Shown here one piece after another: positions 48,676-58,406 of a stretch of 64,000 nt of DNA (its first letter is position 1; every line of letters starts with the position of its first letter). A model generated the notes under the pieces. It saw only the letters and a program-made list of their open reading frames with translations. It did not search any database and was not told where the DNA came from. This DNA is from DASQDN01 sp963844855 (lineage in GTDB: Bacteria; Acidobacteriota; Terriglobia; Bryobacterales; Bryobacteraceae). The stretch lies in contig CAWJQP010000098.1 in the NCBI GenBank assembly GCA_963844855.1, positions 1-64,000 on the forward strand, read 5' to 3'. The translations under genes and the position numbers were made by a program.

Positions 48676-49460
48676 GCTTCGGATTAATTGCCTTCGCGAT
48701 CGCATGGCGCTTTTTGGCGCCCGACAGCCCCCAGATCGTCGCCATGGAGTGGAAGCGGGTGCTCGATTCTCCGGTGAGCGCTGCGGTCCGGCGCGAAATC
48801 CCACCTGCAGCGGCTCCTGTTCTGGCGAGTGTCAACTTCATCGAGGGGATCTCGCATGCGGTATGGACGCCCGGTCTGGTTATCCTTGAAGGTTCGTTCG
48901 ACCTGGAGCGCTTGAAAGATATGGCCAGTTCCGACGGGGGATCCGTCAAGCCGTACCGCAATACGGAACTGCTGGGCCCTGCGGAAGGAGAAGGGACATA
49001 CGTCGGACTGGTCAGCTCATCGGTGGTGCTGCTCGGTTCGGAAGTAAACGTGAAAGCCGCTGTCGACCGATCTGAAAAACAGAAATCTGCCGGTCCCACG
49101 GGTTACGATTTGTGGGTTCGGACTAGCGGCCCCGACTTTGCGAAACACGAGTTCCAGGTTCAGATCGACGAAGGCATCCGGTTGAAATCTACGATCCGAT
49201 ACACGTCCGAGAATTCAGCGCGGATGGCGGTCGAGAACGCATCGCCATTCGGTTTGACGGGATCGCAAACCGGCTCCGAAGCAGCCTTCACTGGACGTTT
49301 GTCGCGTGAGGAATTCACAAAACGGCAGTGGCGGTCCGCAATCGAGGACCTACCAAAGGGCGTCGTTTCGACTGTTCAACCCGAGGCGAAAAGTTCGCAT
49401 CCGGGCGTAATACGAATCTACGGCCTTGAAGGCGGAGTCAAAGAGATTCCGATTAAATAA
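48672..49460 (+). CDS. Hypothetical protein, coupled to the acetyltransferase
   Basis: A 262-residue protein with an N-terminal hydrophobic start (MSFGLIAFAIAWRFLAP) that could be a signal or anchor. The remainder is soluble, with the repeated pattern of a two-lobed beta-rich protein (ILEGSFDLERLKDMASSDGG, VVLLGSEVNVKAAVDRSEKQ, DLWVRTSGPDF). I do not recognise the family; it faintly recalls the acidobacterial proteins that report on their own dose or activity, which is not enough for a call. Its end overlaps the convergent ICMT-like gene by 8 bp. Confidence 0.72.
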   Translation: MSFGLIAFAIAWRFLAPDSPQIVAMEWKRVLDSPVSAAVRREIPPAAAPVLASVNFIEGISHAVWTPGLVILEGSFDLERLKDMASSDGGSVKPYRNTELLGPAEGEGTYVGLVSSSVVLLGSEVNVKAAVDRSEKQKSAGPTGYDLWVRTSGPDFAKHEFQVQIDEGIRLKSTIRYTSENSARMAVENASPFGLTGSQTGSEAAFTGRLSREEFTKRQWRSAIEDLPKGVVSTVQPEAKSSHPGVIRIYGLEGGVKEIPIK

Positions 49461-49993
49461 CCTTCCAGAGCAGGTAAGCGAGTCCCAGAAGATAGCCGAT
49501 TAGCGCCTGATACTCCTGATTTCGGACGATAGAGCGACGGCTGAAACTCGCCCGTAGCTGGCAACGGCGCCCGGTATGGGAATAGTGCAGGGACACGGTC
49601 GGCATACTTCGCATACTCCGGAAAGATCTTTCGCAAATGCTGTTCTTCGTTTTGAATCACAGGAAGGTAGACAAAGAAGAACACTGCTGCAAACAGAACC
49701 GCAAGTTCCACGCGACGCGTGGCAATCACAAGTCCAGCGGCGACCAGGAAGGTCCCAACATAGAGGGGATTTCTGACGTAAGCGTAAGGACCGCCGGTCG
49801 CGAGTTGCTGATTCTTGGCAAGATGGCCCGCCGCCCACGCCCGCAAGAGCAGGCCCGCAATCGAGACAGGCACGCCAATCGCAAGCGATTGCTGCGTGGG
49901 AGAGGCAAGCCAGGCGAAAGCGGCCACGAGCAGAAATCCACTCGGTACGCGAAGCTTGGCGACAGCGTCAGCGTACGGCTTTGGAAAGAGCAT
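49453..49993 (-). CDS. Isoprenylcysteine carboxyl methyltransferase-like membrane protein (frameshifted)
   Basis: Integral membrane methyltransferase family (ICMT/PEMT). Helices: SGFLLVAAFAWLASP, SLAIGVPVSIAGLLLRAWAAG, LAVLFAAVFFFVYLPVI. Signature: TGGPYAYVRNPLYVGTFLVAAGL and the SAM-region EEQHLRKIFPEYAKYADRVPALFP. The frame changes near 49550; the natural end then reads NQEYQALIGYLLGLAYLLWKVI, a last helix. About 180 residues joined. In bacteria the acceptor is usually unknown. It overlaps the upstream glycosyltransferase by 26 bp. Confidence 0.82.
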
Positions 49994-50904
49994 GAGTAAG
50001 GGCGACCAGAACTTCGTCGACCGTGATCGATTGCATGCTGGACGCTGTGTCGGCGTGTTCGCTTGTACGTTGTCTCCGCGGTGGAACTGCGCAGGACGGT
50101 TAGGGATCCTCCGTATGGTCCATTGCGGCTTGGATCCGTAGGACCGAAAATCGCCACTCCCGGTTTACCGAGCGCTGCGGCAAGATGCAGCGGGCCGCTA
50201 TCTACGCCGATGACGGCAGCGGCGCGCCGGGTAGCGTCGATCAGACCCGGGAGTCCGGACACATGTACGTGGGCCCCCGGCGCCTCAATCGCGTTCGGCA
50301 CGTTCAGGACCAGCGGTAAATCCATCCGTTTGGCAAGCTGCAAATAGAATTCGAGAGGCCACTGCTTGCTACCCCACCCTGCAAGCGGATTCGCGAGAAC
50401 GAAATCCCCCGAGGGCAGCACTCCTTCCGGCCTACCTTCCGGTATGAAGAACGAGCGAGCCATCGCGGTTGCTCCAGCGCCGGCGGCGAGTTCCGCATAT
50501 TGATCGACGACATGCGCCGCCGTGGTCTTGATGGCTGAGGAATAGAAGAGCGCAGCGAGCGACTCACGCGCCTGGGAACGGTGGAACCCGAAGATGCGGT
50601 CGGGGCGCGCCAGGTTGGCGGTTATCGCTGACTTGATCAATCCTTGAAAATCGATCGCGATGTCAAATCGCTTAGCTCGGAGCCGCTTTCTGAGCGCCAA
50701 AAAGTTAGGCAAATTGCGTTTTCGCACACCGATGCGCTCGTCGATGAAGGGATTTCCTTCGAGCAAGGGCATCCAACGCTCTTCTACGGCCCATGCGATA
50801 TGAGAATGCGGAAAGCTTTGCTTGACGCTTGCGACGGCCGGAAGTGTGTGAATGATGTCGCCCATCGCGCCCAAACGGACTACCAGGATGCGTGGCGCTT
50901 TCAT
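49968..50904 (-). CDS. Glycosyltransferase family 9 (heptosyltransferase-like, frameshifted)
   Basis: GT-B glycosyltransferase of the ADP-heptose:LPS heptosyltransferase family, about 312 residues. N-terminal RILVVRLGAMGDIIHTLPAVASVKQSFP; acceptor-side FDIAIDFQGLIKSAITANLA; donor side LANPLAGWGSKQWP and VIGVDSGPLHLAAALGKPGVAIFGPTDPSRNGPYG. The frame changes near 50060; the true end then reads SSMQSITVDEVLVALTHALSKAVR. Acts at the inner face of the cytoplasmic membrane in LPS core building. It overlaps the nucleotidyltransferase gene by 4 bp (ATGA). Confidence 0.86.
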
Positions 50905-51275
50905 TTCGCGTTGTGGCGTGCGAGAACATACTGCGCGAACTCGCGGCTTCGGACGGTGTCGGCCGGCCTTTCGTCCACCACATGCGGGAGGCCGTCGGCA
51001 GCAGACTCTCCTGCGATCACATACTTGACGCAACCCAATGCGGCCACCAGTTCGGCCCTCGCGCGAGACGAGAGGATAGGCTCCGGCGGGTCCGCAATGA
51101 TCACCGTCAGTTGATTATCAGAACCGCTCAGTTCAAGAAGACGGCGGACATGTCCGGCGTGCATTGGGTCGAAGTATCCCAAAACTGTTTTCGTTTGACG
51201 CGTGTCACTTGGAACAGCGTCTAAAATTTTGCTGCGAGTGTCCAATAAATATCCTTGCGCAAGGCTTGGGCGCAT
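50901..51275 (-). CDS. Cytidylyltransferase-like nucleotidyltransferase (RfaE-domain-like)
   Basis: Small nucleotidyltransferase of 124 residues from ATG 51275. The active-site motif is VLGYFDPMHAGHVRRLLEL, the GxFDxxHxGH form of the RfaE/TagD type, then LTVIIADPPEPILSSRARAELVAALGCVKYVI. The last part (VVDERPADTVRSREFAQYVLARHNAK) replaces the usual NKxx-C-terminus. Beside a heptosyltransferase it may help make a nucleotide-activated sugar, but the substrate is not proven. A TTG 21 bp upstream could extend it and overlaps rpiB. Confidence 0.75.
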   Translation of the reverse strand: MRPSLAQGYLLDTRSKILDAVPSDTRQTKTVLGYFDPMHAGHVRRLLELSGSDNQLTVIIADPPEPILSSRARAELVAALGCVKYVIAGESAADGLPHVVDERPADTVRSREFAQYVLARHNAK

Positions 51276-51282
51276 ACGCGGG

Positions 51283-51729
51283 TCATCGCTTTTCAAGCGC
51301 CTTAACCTTATTCAGTCTCCGCACATGCCGTGCTTCGCCGCTGAATTCCGCCCTCAAAAACGTTTCGACAAGTTCTCGAGCCAACGCGGAACCAATCACC
51401 CGCGATCCCAACACAAGAACATTCATATCATCATGCTCGACGCCTTGGTGAGCCGAGTATGAGTCGTGGCAAAGCGCCGCACGGGCGCCCTTCACTTTAT
51501 TCGCAGCAATCGATGCCCCGACGCCACTCCCGCAGATCAGCACCGAGCGCTGCACGTCGCCATTTGCGACTGCTACAGCGGCAGCTTCCGCGAAATCGGG
51601 ATAATCGTCATCGGCATTGTACGAGCTTGCGCCCAGATCAACGACCTCATGTCCGGATTCCCGAAGGAGCCCGGCGAGTTCGGTCTTCAAGTCAAACCCG
51701 GCATGATCGGCAGCAATGGCAACTCGCAC
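51283..51729 (-). CDS. rpiB: Ribose-5-phosphate isomerase B
   Basis: A 148-residue RpiB/LacAB-family isomerase (ribose 5-phosphate to ribulose 5-phosphate). Typical sequence: MRVAIAADHAGFDLK (Asp8-His9), DYPDFA, candidate catalytic Cys66 in LICGSGVGASIAANK, and HDDMNVLVLGSRVIG. GTG 51729. First gene of a minus-strand operon and divergent from the Trm112-like gene with only 45 bp between, so the two promoters must overlap. Could equally serve sedoheptulose/heptose supply for LPS. Confidence 0.92.
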   Translation of the reverse strand: MRVAIAADHAGFDLKTELAGLLRESGHEVVDLGASSYNADDDYPDFAEAAAVAVANGDVQRSVLICGSGVGASIAANKVKGARAALCHDSYSAHQGVEHDDMNVLVLGSRVIGSALARELVETFLRAEFSGEARHVRRLNKVKALEKR

Positions 51730-51774
51730 GCTCTCATCATAGTTCTGTGTGCGCGATAAACTGTAGATTCGACC

Positions 51775-51945
51775 ATGGCTCTCAGTAAAGATCTTCTTGA
51801 AATATTAGTGTGCCCGCTTTGCAAGGCGCCGCTGGAATTGAAACCGGATGAAAGCGGCCTCAAATGCACGCAGTGTAAGCGGGTCTATCCTGTTCGCGAC
51901 GATATCCCAGTCATGCTGATTGACGAGGCGCGCATCGAGGAGTGA
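51775..51945 (+). CDS. Trm112/YcaR-family zinc-ribbon protein
   Basis: A 56-residue protein (MALSKDLLEILVCPLCKAPL...) with a zinc ribbon formed by C13, C16, C31, C34 and the family end VYPVRDDIPVMLIDEA. Trm112-type proteins stabilise partner methyltransferases; in bacteria genes of this type often sit in LPS or housekeeping clusters with unproven role. It overlaps the next gene by 4 bp (GTGA). Confidence 0.88.
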   Translation: MALSKDLLEILVCPLCKAPLELKPDESGLKCTQCKRVYPVRDDIPVMLIDEARIEE

Positions 51946-52851
51946 CCGTGCTCGATCGCCTGCCGGAGAACGCCCGCGTCGCCGTGATCCGGTTGCGGTC
52001 GCTCGGCGACTGCGTTCTTACAACTCCCGCGCTTTCCATCCTGAAGCAGGCAAGGCCAGATCTCGACATCGGAGTTGCCGTCGAGCCTCGTTTCGCGGCG
52101 GTGTTTCTGGACAATCCCGCCGTTTCGCAACTACTCGAACCGACAATCGCGGGCGTCTTCGGGTTCCGTCCGGATCTTTGCCTGAATCTGCATGGAGGAA
52201 CTAGAAGCATGTGGATGACTGCGCTTCTCCGGCGCAGGCTTTCGCGCAGGATTTGCGCATCACAAGGGCTCGTGGATCTATAATTGCCCGATCCCCCGCG
52301 CCCAGCAGATCCTTCAAGTGGATCGCGTCGTCCATACGGCAGAACATCTTGCGTCAGCCATGTTCCACCTCGGCGTGGACCGTGTCGAGATTCCGCGAGC
52401 GAGGCTGTACGCTGCGTCTTCGGGCGAATCAAGGCCTTACGCGGTCTTTCATCCTGTCGCGGCGACTCCTGAAAAGACGTGGCCTTACTCGGGATTTCTG
52501 GATGTAGCCGAGTATCTTGAGCGCGACCATGGACTGGAGCCCATTTTTATCGGCGGACCAGGTGACGATCTCTCGGCCTTCCAGCGATATCGGACCTTGC
52601 TGAACCGTCCGCTCAAAGAGACCATGTCGCTCCTCAAGGACGCGTCGATCTTCATCGGGAACGATAGCGGACCGGCGCACATGGCGGCAGCCTTCGGAAT
52701 TCCGGTCGTCGTGCTGTTCGGATCTTCAGACCCCGTCGTTTGGGCGCCGTGGCGTACTGCGAATGAAGTGCTGGCCGATAAGAATGGCATTCAGAACATT
52801 TCCTCACGCTCGGTAATTGCTGCCATCGAAAGGTTAAAGGTACGGGCATGA
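51942..52851 (+). CDS. Glycosyltransferase family 9 (heptosyltransferase-like, frameshifted)
   Basis: Second GT-B heptosyltransferase-like protein, about 303 residues. N-terminal VAVIRLRSLGDCVLTTPALSILKQARPDLDIGV and FRPDLCLNLHGGT. The frame changes near 52235, after which it reads FAHHKGSWIYNCPIPRAQQIL. Donor half: AVFHPVAATPEKTWPYSGF (family PxAxxxxKxWP) and SIFIGNDSGPAHMAAAFGIPVVVLFGSSDPVVWAPW. GTG 51942 lies in the Trm112 stop; GTG 51948 is an alternative. Overlaps the msbA-like gene by 4 bp. Confidence 0.87.
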
Positions 52852-54674
52852 ACGATCTGAAGAGATTGTTGGGCTTCGTCAGGCCGTACTGGTCGCCGCT
52901 GACCCTTTCTGTTGTCCTGATGGCGCTCGCGGGCGCAGCGCACGCCATGATGGCGGTGCTGATTGGTCCGATCTTCGACCGCGTCTTGAAGCCGTCGTCA
53001 CCCGACCAACCGGTCGAGCTATTCAAGATACCCTTCATCGATTACACGCTGTATCTTCATCAGCTTGCGCCGTCCTGGTTTCACAACGTTTTTTCGACTG
53101 TCGCTTTCGCAATTTTGATGGTGTTTCTGGTTCGAGGCCTTTGCGATTATTTCGGCAATTATCTTGTGAGCTGGGTAGGGATCAACGCGGTAACCGACAT
53201 CCGGCAGAAGGTTTTCGATAAGCTCCTCCGACACGATGCGCAGTTCTTTGAGAGCCAGTCAACCGGTCGAATCATGTCGTCGGTGATGAGCGACATCGAC
53301 AAGATCCAGATTGCGACATCGAGTATGCTCGCCGACTGGCTGCGACAGTCGTTCTCGGCTGCCGCGCTTCTCTACGTCGTATTTCAGCGCGACTGGCGGC
53401 TCGCCTTGGGAAGCCTGACTGTTTTGCCGATTGTGATTGTCCCGACGATCCGAATCGGCCGACGTCTTCGGAGAACCACGCGCCGCGCGCAGGATCATAC
53501 CGGCGAGTTGAATGAAGTGCTTCAGGAAGCGATGTCCGGGCAGCAGGTAGTGAAAGCGTTCGGAAGTGAGGAGCACGAATCAGCGCGGTTTCATGCAGCC
53601 GCCTGGAAGCTTCGCAACGCCAATCTGCGGTACGTCGCGCAGCAGGCGATCGCGTCACCGCTTATCGAATTCTTCGGAGCTCTGACCATCGTTGGCCTGC
53701 TTTGGTACGCGCGGACTCAGATCATCGCGGGCAACCTGACAACGGGTGAGTTCACCAGCTTCGTCATTGCCCTGCTGATGCTGTATGAGCCCGTGAAACG
53801 GCTCACGGGCATCCATGCGATCTTCCAGCAAGCGGCGGGCGCATCGCAAAAAGTCTTCGAGTATCTGGACTTGCCCGTTGGCATCGCCGACAAGCCGGGC
53901 GCGAAGGAACTGAAAGCCTTCACGACCAGCATCGAATTCGATAACGCCCACTTTCGATACCCGACCGGTGATACGGATGCGCTCGAAGGAATCAATCTTC
54001 GTGTGAGTGCGGGCGAAGTGGTCGCGCTGGTGGGTCCGAGCGGCGCCGGCAAGTCGACCATCGCGAATCTTGTTCCACGCTTCTACGATGTGACGGCCGG
54101 CGCAGTCCGTGTGGATGGAATGGATGTACGCGACATCCGCGTCGATTCGCTACGCGCGCAAATCGGGATCGTTTCGCAAGAGACCTTCCTGTTCAACGGC
54201 AGTGTCGCCGAGAATATCGCCTACGGCAAACCGGATGCTCCGGTCGAGCAAATCCGGGAGGCCGCGCGTAACGCAATGGCGGAAGATTTCATCTCGCGAC
54301 TGCCGCAAGGTTACGATACGGTCATCGGTGAGCGTGGAACGAAACTCAGCGGCGGTCAACGGCAGCGGCTCGCCATCGCGCGCGCTCTTCTCAAGAATGC
54401 CCCAATACTTATCCTCGATGAAGCGACATCGCATCTCGATACCGAATCGGAAATGTTGGTGCAGAGGGCGTTGAACAATCTGATTGAACACCGAACCGTG
54501 ATTGTGATTGCGCACCGGCTATCGACGATCCGCCGCGCCGACAAGATTGTCGTGTTGGACGGCGGGCGCATTTCCGAGATCGGCACGCATGAGGACCTTG
54601 TGAATCACGGCGGCATTTATCAACGGCTCCACGAAATGCAATTTCTCGAACTCGACCCGGTGGGGAATCCATGA
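52848..54674 (+). CDS. msbA: MsbA-like ABC exporter (lipid A flippase type)
   Basis: Full half-transporter of 608 residues, intact. Six-helix membrane domain (LTLSVVLMALAGAAHAMMAVLIGPIFD ... FVIALLMLYEPVKRL) followed by the ATPase: Walker A GPSGAGKST near residue 393, Q-loop SQETFLFNGSV, signature LSGGQRQR, Walker B ILILDEATSHLD and the His switch IAHRLSTI. The gene lies between a heptosyltransferase and yicC, and an LPS core/lipid A export role fits. Translation is probably coupled by ATGA overlaps at both ends. Confidence 0.93.
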   Translation: MNDLKRLLGFVRPYWSPLTLSVVLMALAGAAHAMMAVLIGPIFDRVLKPSSPDQPVELFKIPFIDYTLYLHQLAPSWFHNVFSTVAFAILMVFLVRGLCDYFGNYLVSWVGINAVTDIRQKVFDKLLRHDAQFFESQSTGRIMSSVMSDIDKIQIATSSMLADWLRQSFSAAALLYVVFQRDWRLALGSLTVLPIVIVPTIRIGRRLRRTTRRAQDHTGELNEVLQEAMSGQQVVKAFGSEEHESARFHAAAWKLRNANLRYVAQQAIASPLIEFFGALTIVGLLWYARTQIIAGNLTTGEFTSFVIALLMLYEPVKRLTGIHAIFQQAAGASQKVFEYLDLPVGIADKPGAKELKAFTTSIEFDNAHFRYPTGDTDALEGINLRVSAGEVVALVGPSGAGKSTIANLVPRFYDVTAGAVRVDGMDVRDIRVDSLRAQIGIVSQETFLFNGSVAENIAYGKPDAPVEQIREAARNAMAEDFISRLPQGYDTVIGERGTKLSGGQRQRLAIARALLKNAPILILDEATSHLDTESEMLVQRALNNLIEHRTVIVIAHRLSTIRRADKIVVLDGGRISEIGTHEDLVNHGGIYQRLHEMQFLELDPVGNP

Positions 54675-55567
54675 GCATCCGGTCCATGACTGGATTTGCG
54701 CGAGTGCGCGGAGTGATCGATAAGATCGAAGTCACGATCAGCATCAAAACCGTCAATCATCGCGGACTGGACCTCCATTTCTACGCCGGCGCTGAGATGG
54801 ATCCACTCGAGTCGGCGATGCGCTCGACGATCAAGAAGTATGTCGCGCGCGGTCACCTTGATGTTCGGGTGCAACTTGCGTCGTCGGGAGGCGCAGTCGG
54901 ACTGAACCTCGACAAGTCCCGGCTCGACGCGTACATGGCTGCATATCGCGAGGCATCGCAGCACTACAGGATCTGGGCTGAAGCCGATCTGAATGCCGCG
55001 TTTCGGATACCGGGCATCCTGGGCGACGCCGCCGGGGTTGAACTTCCCGCATCTTTCGAGCAGCCGTTCTTGAAGTTGCTGGAGCAGGCGCTGGCAACTC
55101 TGAATGAGTTTCGGGCCAGAGAGGGCCGGGAACTGGTCGAAGTGATGCGTGAGCGCAATCGAGCCATCGGAGCGGCAGCCGAGAAGGTGGAAACAATTCG
55201 CGGTGGAGCGGTCAACGCGTTTCACGCTCGTCTGAAAGAGCGGCTGGGGGAACTCCTTAACGGAGCCAATGTGGATCCGCAAAGGCTTGCGCAGGAGGCG
55301 GCGATCCTTGCCGACCGGAGCGACATCGGCGAAGAGATCAGCCGCCTGAGCATTCACTCGAGGCAGGTGGAAGAGCTACTGTCGGGAGAGGCTACAGAAG
55401 TCGGGAAAAAGCTCGATTTTCTTCTGCAGGAGATGAATCGCGAGGCCAATACGATGCTCTCGAAGACTTCCGGTATAGGCGAAATTGGCTTAGGAATCAC
55501 CGAGTTAGCGCTCGCGGCGAAGGCTGATATCGAAAAGATCCGGGAACAATCGCTCAACCTCGAATGA
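54671..55567 (+). CDS. yicC: YicC-family endoribonuclease
   Basis: A 298-residue protein with the family start SIRSMTGFARVRG, a VNHRGLDLHFY segment, and the C-terminal DUF1732 part (EISRLSIHSRQVEELLSGEATEVGKKLDFLLQEMNREANTMLSKTSGIGEIGLGITELALAAKADIEKIREQSLNLE). YicC/YicC-like proteins act as RNases in stress and stationary phase. Placement directly before gmk is highly conserved in bacteria. The ATGA overlap links it to both neighbours. Confidence 0.94.
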   Translation: MSIRSMTGFARVRGVIDKIEVTISIKTVNHRGLDLHFYAGAEMDPLESAMRSTIKKYVARGHLDVRVQLASSGGAVGLNLDKSRLDAYMAAYREASQHYRIWAEADLNAAFRIPGILGDAAGVELPASFEQPFLKLLEQALATLNEFRAREGRELVEVMRERNRAIGAAAEKVETIRGGAVNAFHARLKERLGELLNGANVDPQRLAQEAAILADRSDIGEEISRLSIHSRQVEELLSGEATEVGKKLDFLLQEMNREANTMLSKTSGIGEIGLGITELALAAKADIEKIREQSLNLE

Positions 55568-56172
55568 CCGAACATTTTCATCGTCTCCGCGCCTTCCGGG
55601 TCAGGAAAGTCAACGCTTGTCCGCTGGCTCTTACAGCGCGATGCAAGACTCCTGTTTTCAGTGTCTTACACGACCCGAGAGCCTCGGGGGACGGAAAAGC
55701 CCGGGGAAAGCTACCACTACATCAGCCGCCAAGCGTTCGAGGAGCGGATCGCTCGCGGTGAGTTTCTCGAATGGGCTGAGGTATTTGGCAACTATTACGG
55801 CACTCACATCAGCGTTGTCGAAAGGGCGAGAGCTGAGGATCGGGACGTCGTGCTCGACATTGATGTTCAGGGTGCGCGACAATTGAAGGAGAAGATCCCG
55901 GAAGCGGTAAGTATCTTTATACTTGCGCCTTCCCGGGAAGTTTTGGAACAACGTCTTAGGAGTCGCTCCGAAGATGCCGAAGCTGTTATTCAGAAACGGC
56001 TTCGTAAGGCTGCTGACGAGATCAAAACTACACGAGCTACGACTACGTGCTTGTGAATGACGATCTTGAAAGGTCTACCGAGACCTTGGCTTCTATCGTG
56101 GCAGCCGAACGTGTTCGCCGGATTCGTGTCGAGCCGGTTGTTCGGTCGATACTGGCTAGTTTTGAAGAGTGA
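55564..56172 (+). CDS. gmk: Guanylate kinase (two frameshifts)
   Basis: GMP + ATP to GDP + ADP. ATG 55564 overlaps the yicC stop. Two residues later the frame must change (near 55573) to read NIFIVSAPSGSGKSTLVRWLL, with P-loop GSGKST. It continues with SVSYTTREPRGTE, FEERIARGEFLEWAEVFGNYYGT, VVLDIDVQGARQLKE and ILAPSREVLEQRLRSR. A second change near 56030 gives YTSYDYVLVNDDLERSTETL and the end ILASFEE. About 202 residues, normal for the family. Essential function, so the frameshifts are most probably errors. Confidence 0.92.
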
Positions 56173-56186
56173 GAGGTTAAGAGCAC

Positions 56187-56421
56187 ATGAGACAGAAGCG
56201 CCATCAACATTATTCCGGACGATTTCGAGCAGAGCACCTACCGCTTTATCATCGTCGCCGCCAAGCGGGCTCGCCAATTGCAGAGTGGCGCTCGCTCGTT
56301 CCTCCCGAGCACATCGAAGAAGCCGACCGTCGCGTCGATGGAAGAAGTCCGGCGCGGACTGGTGAAATATGAGGATTCGGCTCGAGACGGAGTGCTGGAG
56401 CCGGTCGAAGCCACCGAGTAA
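56187..56421 (+). CDS. rpoZ: RNA polymerase omega subunit (start frameshifted)
   Basis: About 78 residues, small RNA polymerase assembly subunit. Clear core: SAINIIPDDFEQSTYRFIIVAAKRARQLQSGAR, then EEVRRGLVKYED and the end VLEPVEATE. The core frame has a TGA at its left edge and no ATG/GTG nearby. ATG 56187 lies one frame away, so a missing base just after it (56190-56196) is the likely reason. Location between gmk and coaBC is the standard one. Confidence 0.85.
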
Positions 56422-56436
56422 ACGGATTTCACACCC

Positions 56437-57675
56437 ATGAGGGTTGCGTTAGGCGTCGGCGGCGGGATCGCTGCTTACAAGGCGGCGGAACTCGCTCGCG
56501 CACTCGGCGAACGCGGCTGCACAGTCGAAGTCGATCATGACTGACGCGGCTCGGGAGTTCATTCAGCCGCTCACGTTCGCATCACTCACCGGCCGCAAAG
56601 TCATCACCGGCCTCTGGGCAGAGCAAGACGGTTCCGGTGATGGCGTACTCAGCAGCGCCGTCGAGCACATTCGAGTCGCTCAGGACAACGAACTTCTCGT
56701 CATCGCCCCGGCAACCGCAAATCTGATTGCGTCCTTCGCGCATGGCCACGCGACCGATTTCCTGACTACGCTTTATCTTGCGTTCACCGGCACAGTAGTC
56801 ATTGCGCCTGCGATGAACACGAATATGTGGCAGCCATCCCGCGACCGTTGAGAATGTGCGCATTCTCCGCGAGCGTGGGCATGACATTGTCGATCCCGAA
56901 GATGGACTACTGGCCTGCGGAGTGGTCGGCCCAGGCCGGTTGGCCGAACCGCAAATGATCGCCGATCGCGTGATGGCGGCTGGCCGTCAAGCACAACGAA
57001 ACCGAGATCTCGAGGGCGAAACAATCGTCATCACAGCAGGCCCCACGCAAGAGCCACTCGATCCCGGTACGCTTTATCTCGAATCGATCAAGCGGGAAGA
57101 TGGGTTATGCCATCGCCGAAGCTGCTGCGGCTCGGGGCGCGAAAGTCGTACTAGTTTCAGGACCCGTGGCGATTCCCCCGCCTGCCGGAGTAGAAATCGT
57201 ACAGGTGGAAACGGCGAAGCAGATGCGCTCGGCCGTTCTTGAAAACCTCGAATCGGCGAGCATCATTATCAAAGCCGCTGCCGTAGCCGACTATCATTTG
57301 GCCGAGATTCCCAAGCAGAAGATGAAGAAGACGGCGGCCCGTCTATCCCTCGAACTGGACCCAACTCCCGATATTCTCGCGGAAATCGGCCAGAAAAAGG
57401 GCGATCGACTCCTGATCGGCTTTGCCGCCGAGACGCAGAATCTCATCGAGGAAGCGCGCCGGAAGCTTCAGACGAAGAACTGCGATATGGTCGTCGGCAA
57501 TATCGTCAGCCGTGACGACATCGGGTTTGGGACGGACGACAATGAAGTCGTTCTCGTGCTCCGTACCGGGGAAGCGGTTCCGGTAGAGCGCGCATCGAAG
57601 CGATCGATTGCCGATTCCATCTTCGATCAGGCGCTGCGTCTCCGCCTCGCATTGCACCGTCAGGCCACTCCATGA
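56437..57675 (+). CDS. coaBC: Phosphopantothenoylcysteine decarboxylase/synthase (frameshifted)
   Basis: Bifunctional coenzyme A enzyme. CoaC half: MRVALGVGGGIAAYKAAELARAL (flavin site), FIQPLTFASLTGRKVIT, SSAVEHIRVAQDNELLVIAPATANLIASFAHG and APAMNTNMW. CoaB half: IVITAGPTQEPLDPG, KMGYAIAEAAAARGAKVVLVSGP, KAAAVADYHLAE, the GFAAETQNLIEEARRKLQTKNCDMVVGNIV motif. Frame changes lie near 56530, 56835 and 57090. About 413 residues. It overlaps the uracil-DNA glycosylase gene by 4 bp. Confidence 0.92.
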
Positions 57676-58406
57676 ACCCGGACCAGTTGAAAGAGTATCT
57701 CGAGTTCTACAGAGACCTCGGTGTGAAGGAAATTTATCGCGCCTCAACACAACAGGCGCAAGCCGCGGCGGCTCCCCCGCCCGTGGCAGAACCGGATATT
57801 GCCATCGAACTCCCTCCTATCATTCCTGCGGGTGACACACTCGAAAGCATCCGTCTAGACATTGGCGCCGATTGCAAACGATGCAGGCTTTGCCAGGATC
57901 GCAACAAGATTGTGTTTGGCGTTGGCGATGAACAGGCCAAGCTCGTTTTTGTCGGCGAGGGTCCGGGAGCGGACGAGGATGCCCAAGGCATTCCGTTCGT
58001 CGGCCGCGCCGGGCAACTCCTGACCCAGATGATCGAGGGGACGGCGAGCAAGGAGGGCATTCCGCTGAAGCGTGCCGACGTGTACATCTGCAACGTCGTG
58101 AAGTGCCGCCCGCCGGAGAATCGGACACCGCAGCCGGATGAGATGGAGATTTGCGGTCAGTTCCTCAACCGGCAGCTTTCCGTGATTCGGCCCAAGGCGA
58201 TCTGTGCGCTTGGATCGACCGCAGCCAAGGCGATTCTCGGAACCAAAGAAGGCGTGACGCGCCTACGCGGCAACTGGCACAAATGGAAGGATATTCCGGT
58301 GATGGTCACCTATCACCCGTCTTATCTTCTCCGCCCGTACAACCAGAACGCCAAACGCGAGGCCTGGGAAGATCTGAAAAAAGTCCTGCACTTCGTGTAT
58401 GACTAA
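57672..58406 (+). CDS. Type 4 uracil-DNA glycosylase
   Basis: Intact 244-residue family-4 UDG with an [4Fe-4S] cluster: C68, C71 and C74 (CKRCRLC) plus Cys in YICNVVKCRPPENR. The N-terminal 60 residues are an Ala/Pro-rich extension. Active-site motif GEGPGADEDAQGIPFVGRAGQLL and the C-terminal HPSYLLR. Excises uracil from DNA. It overlaps tmk by 8 bp. Confidence 0.93.
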   Translation: MNPDQLKEYLEFYRDLGVKEIYRASTQQAQAAAAPPPVAEPDIAIELPPIIPAGDTLESIRLDIGADCKRCRLCQDRNKIVFGVGDEQAKLVFVGEGPGADEDAQGIPFVGRAGQLLTQMIEGTASKEGIPLKRADVYICNVVKCRPPENRTPQPDEMEICGQFLNRQLSVIRPKAICALGSTAAKAILGTKEGVTRLRGNWHKWKDIPVMVTYHPSYLLRPYNQNAKREAWEDLKKVLHFVYD

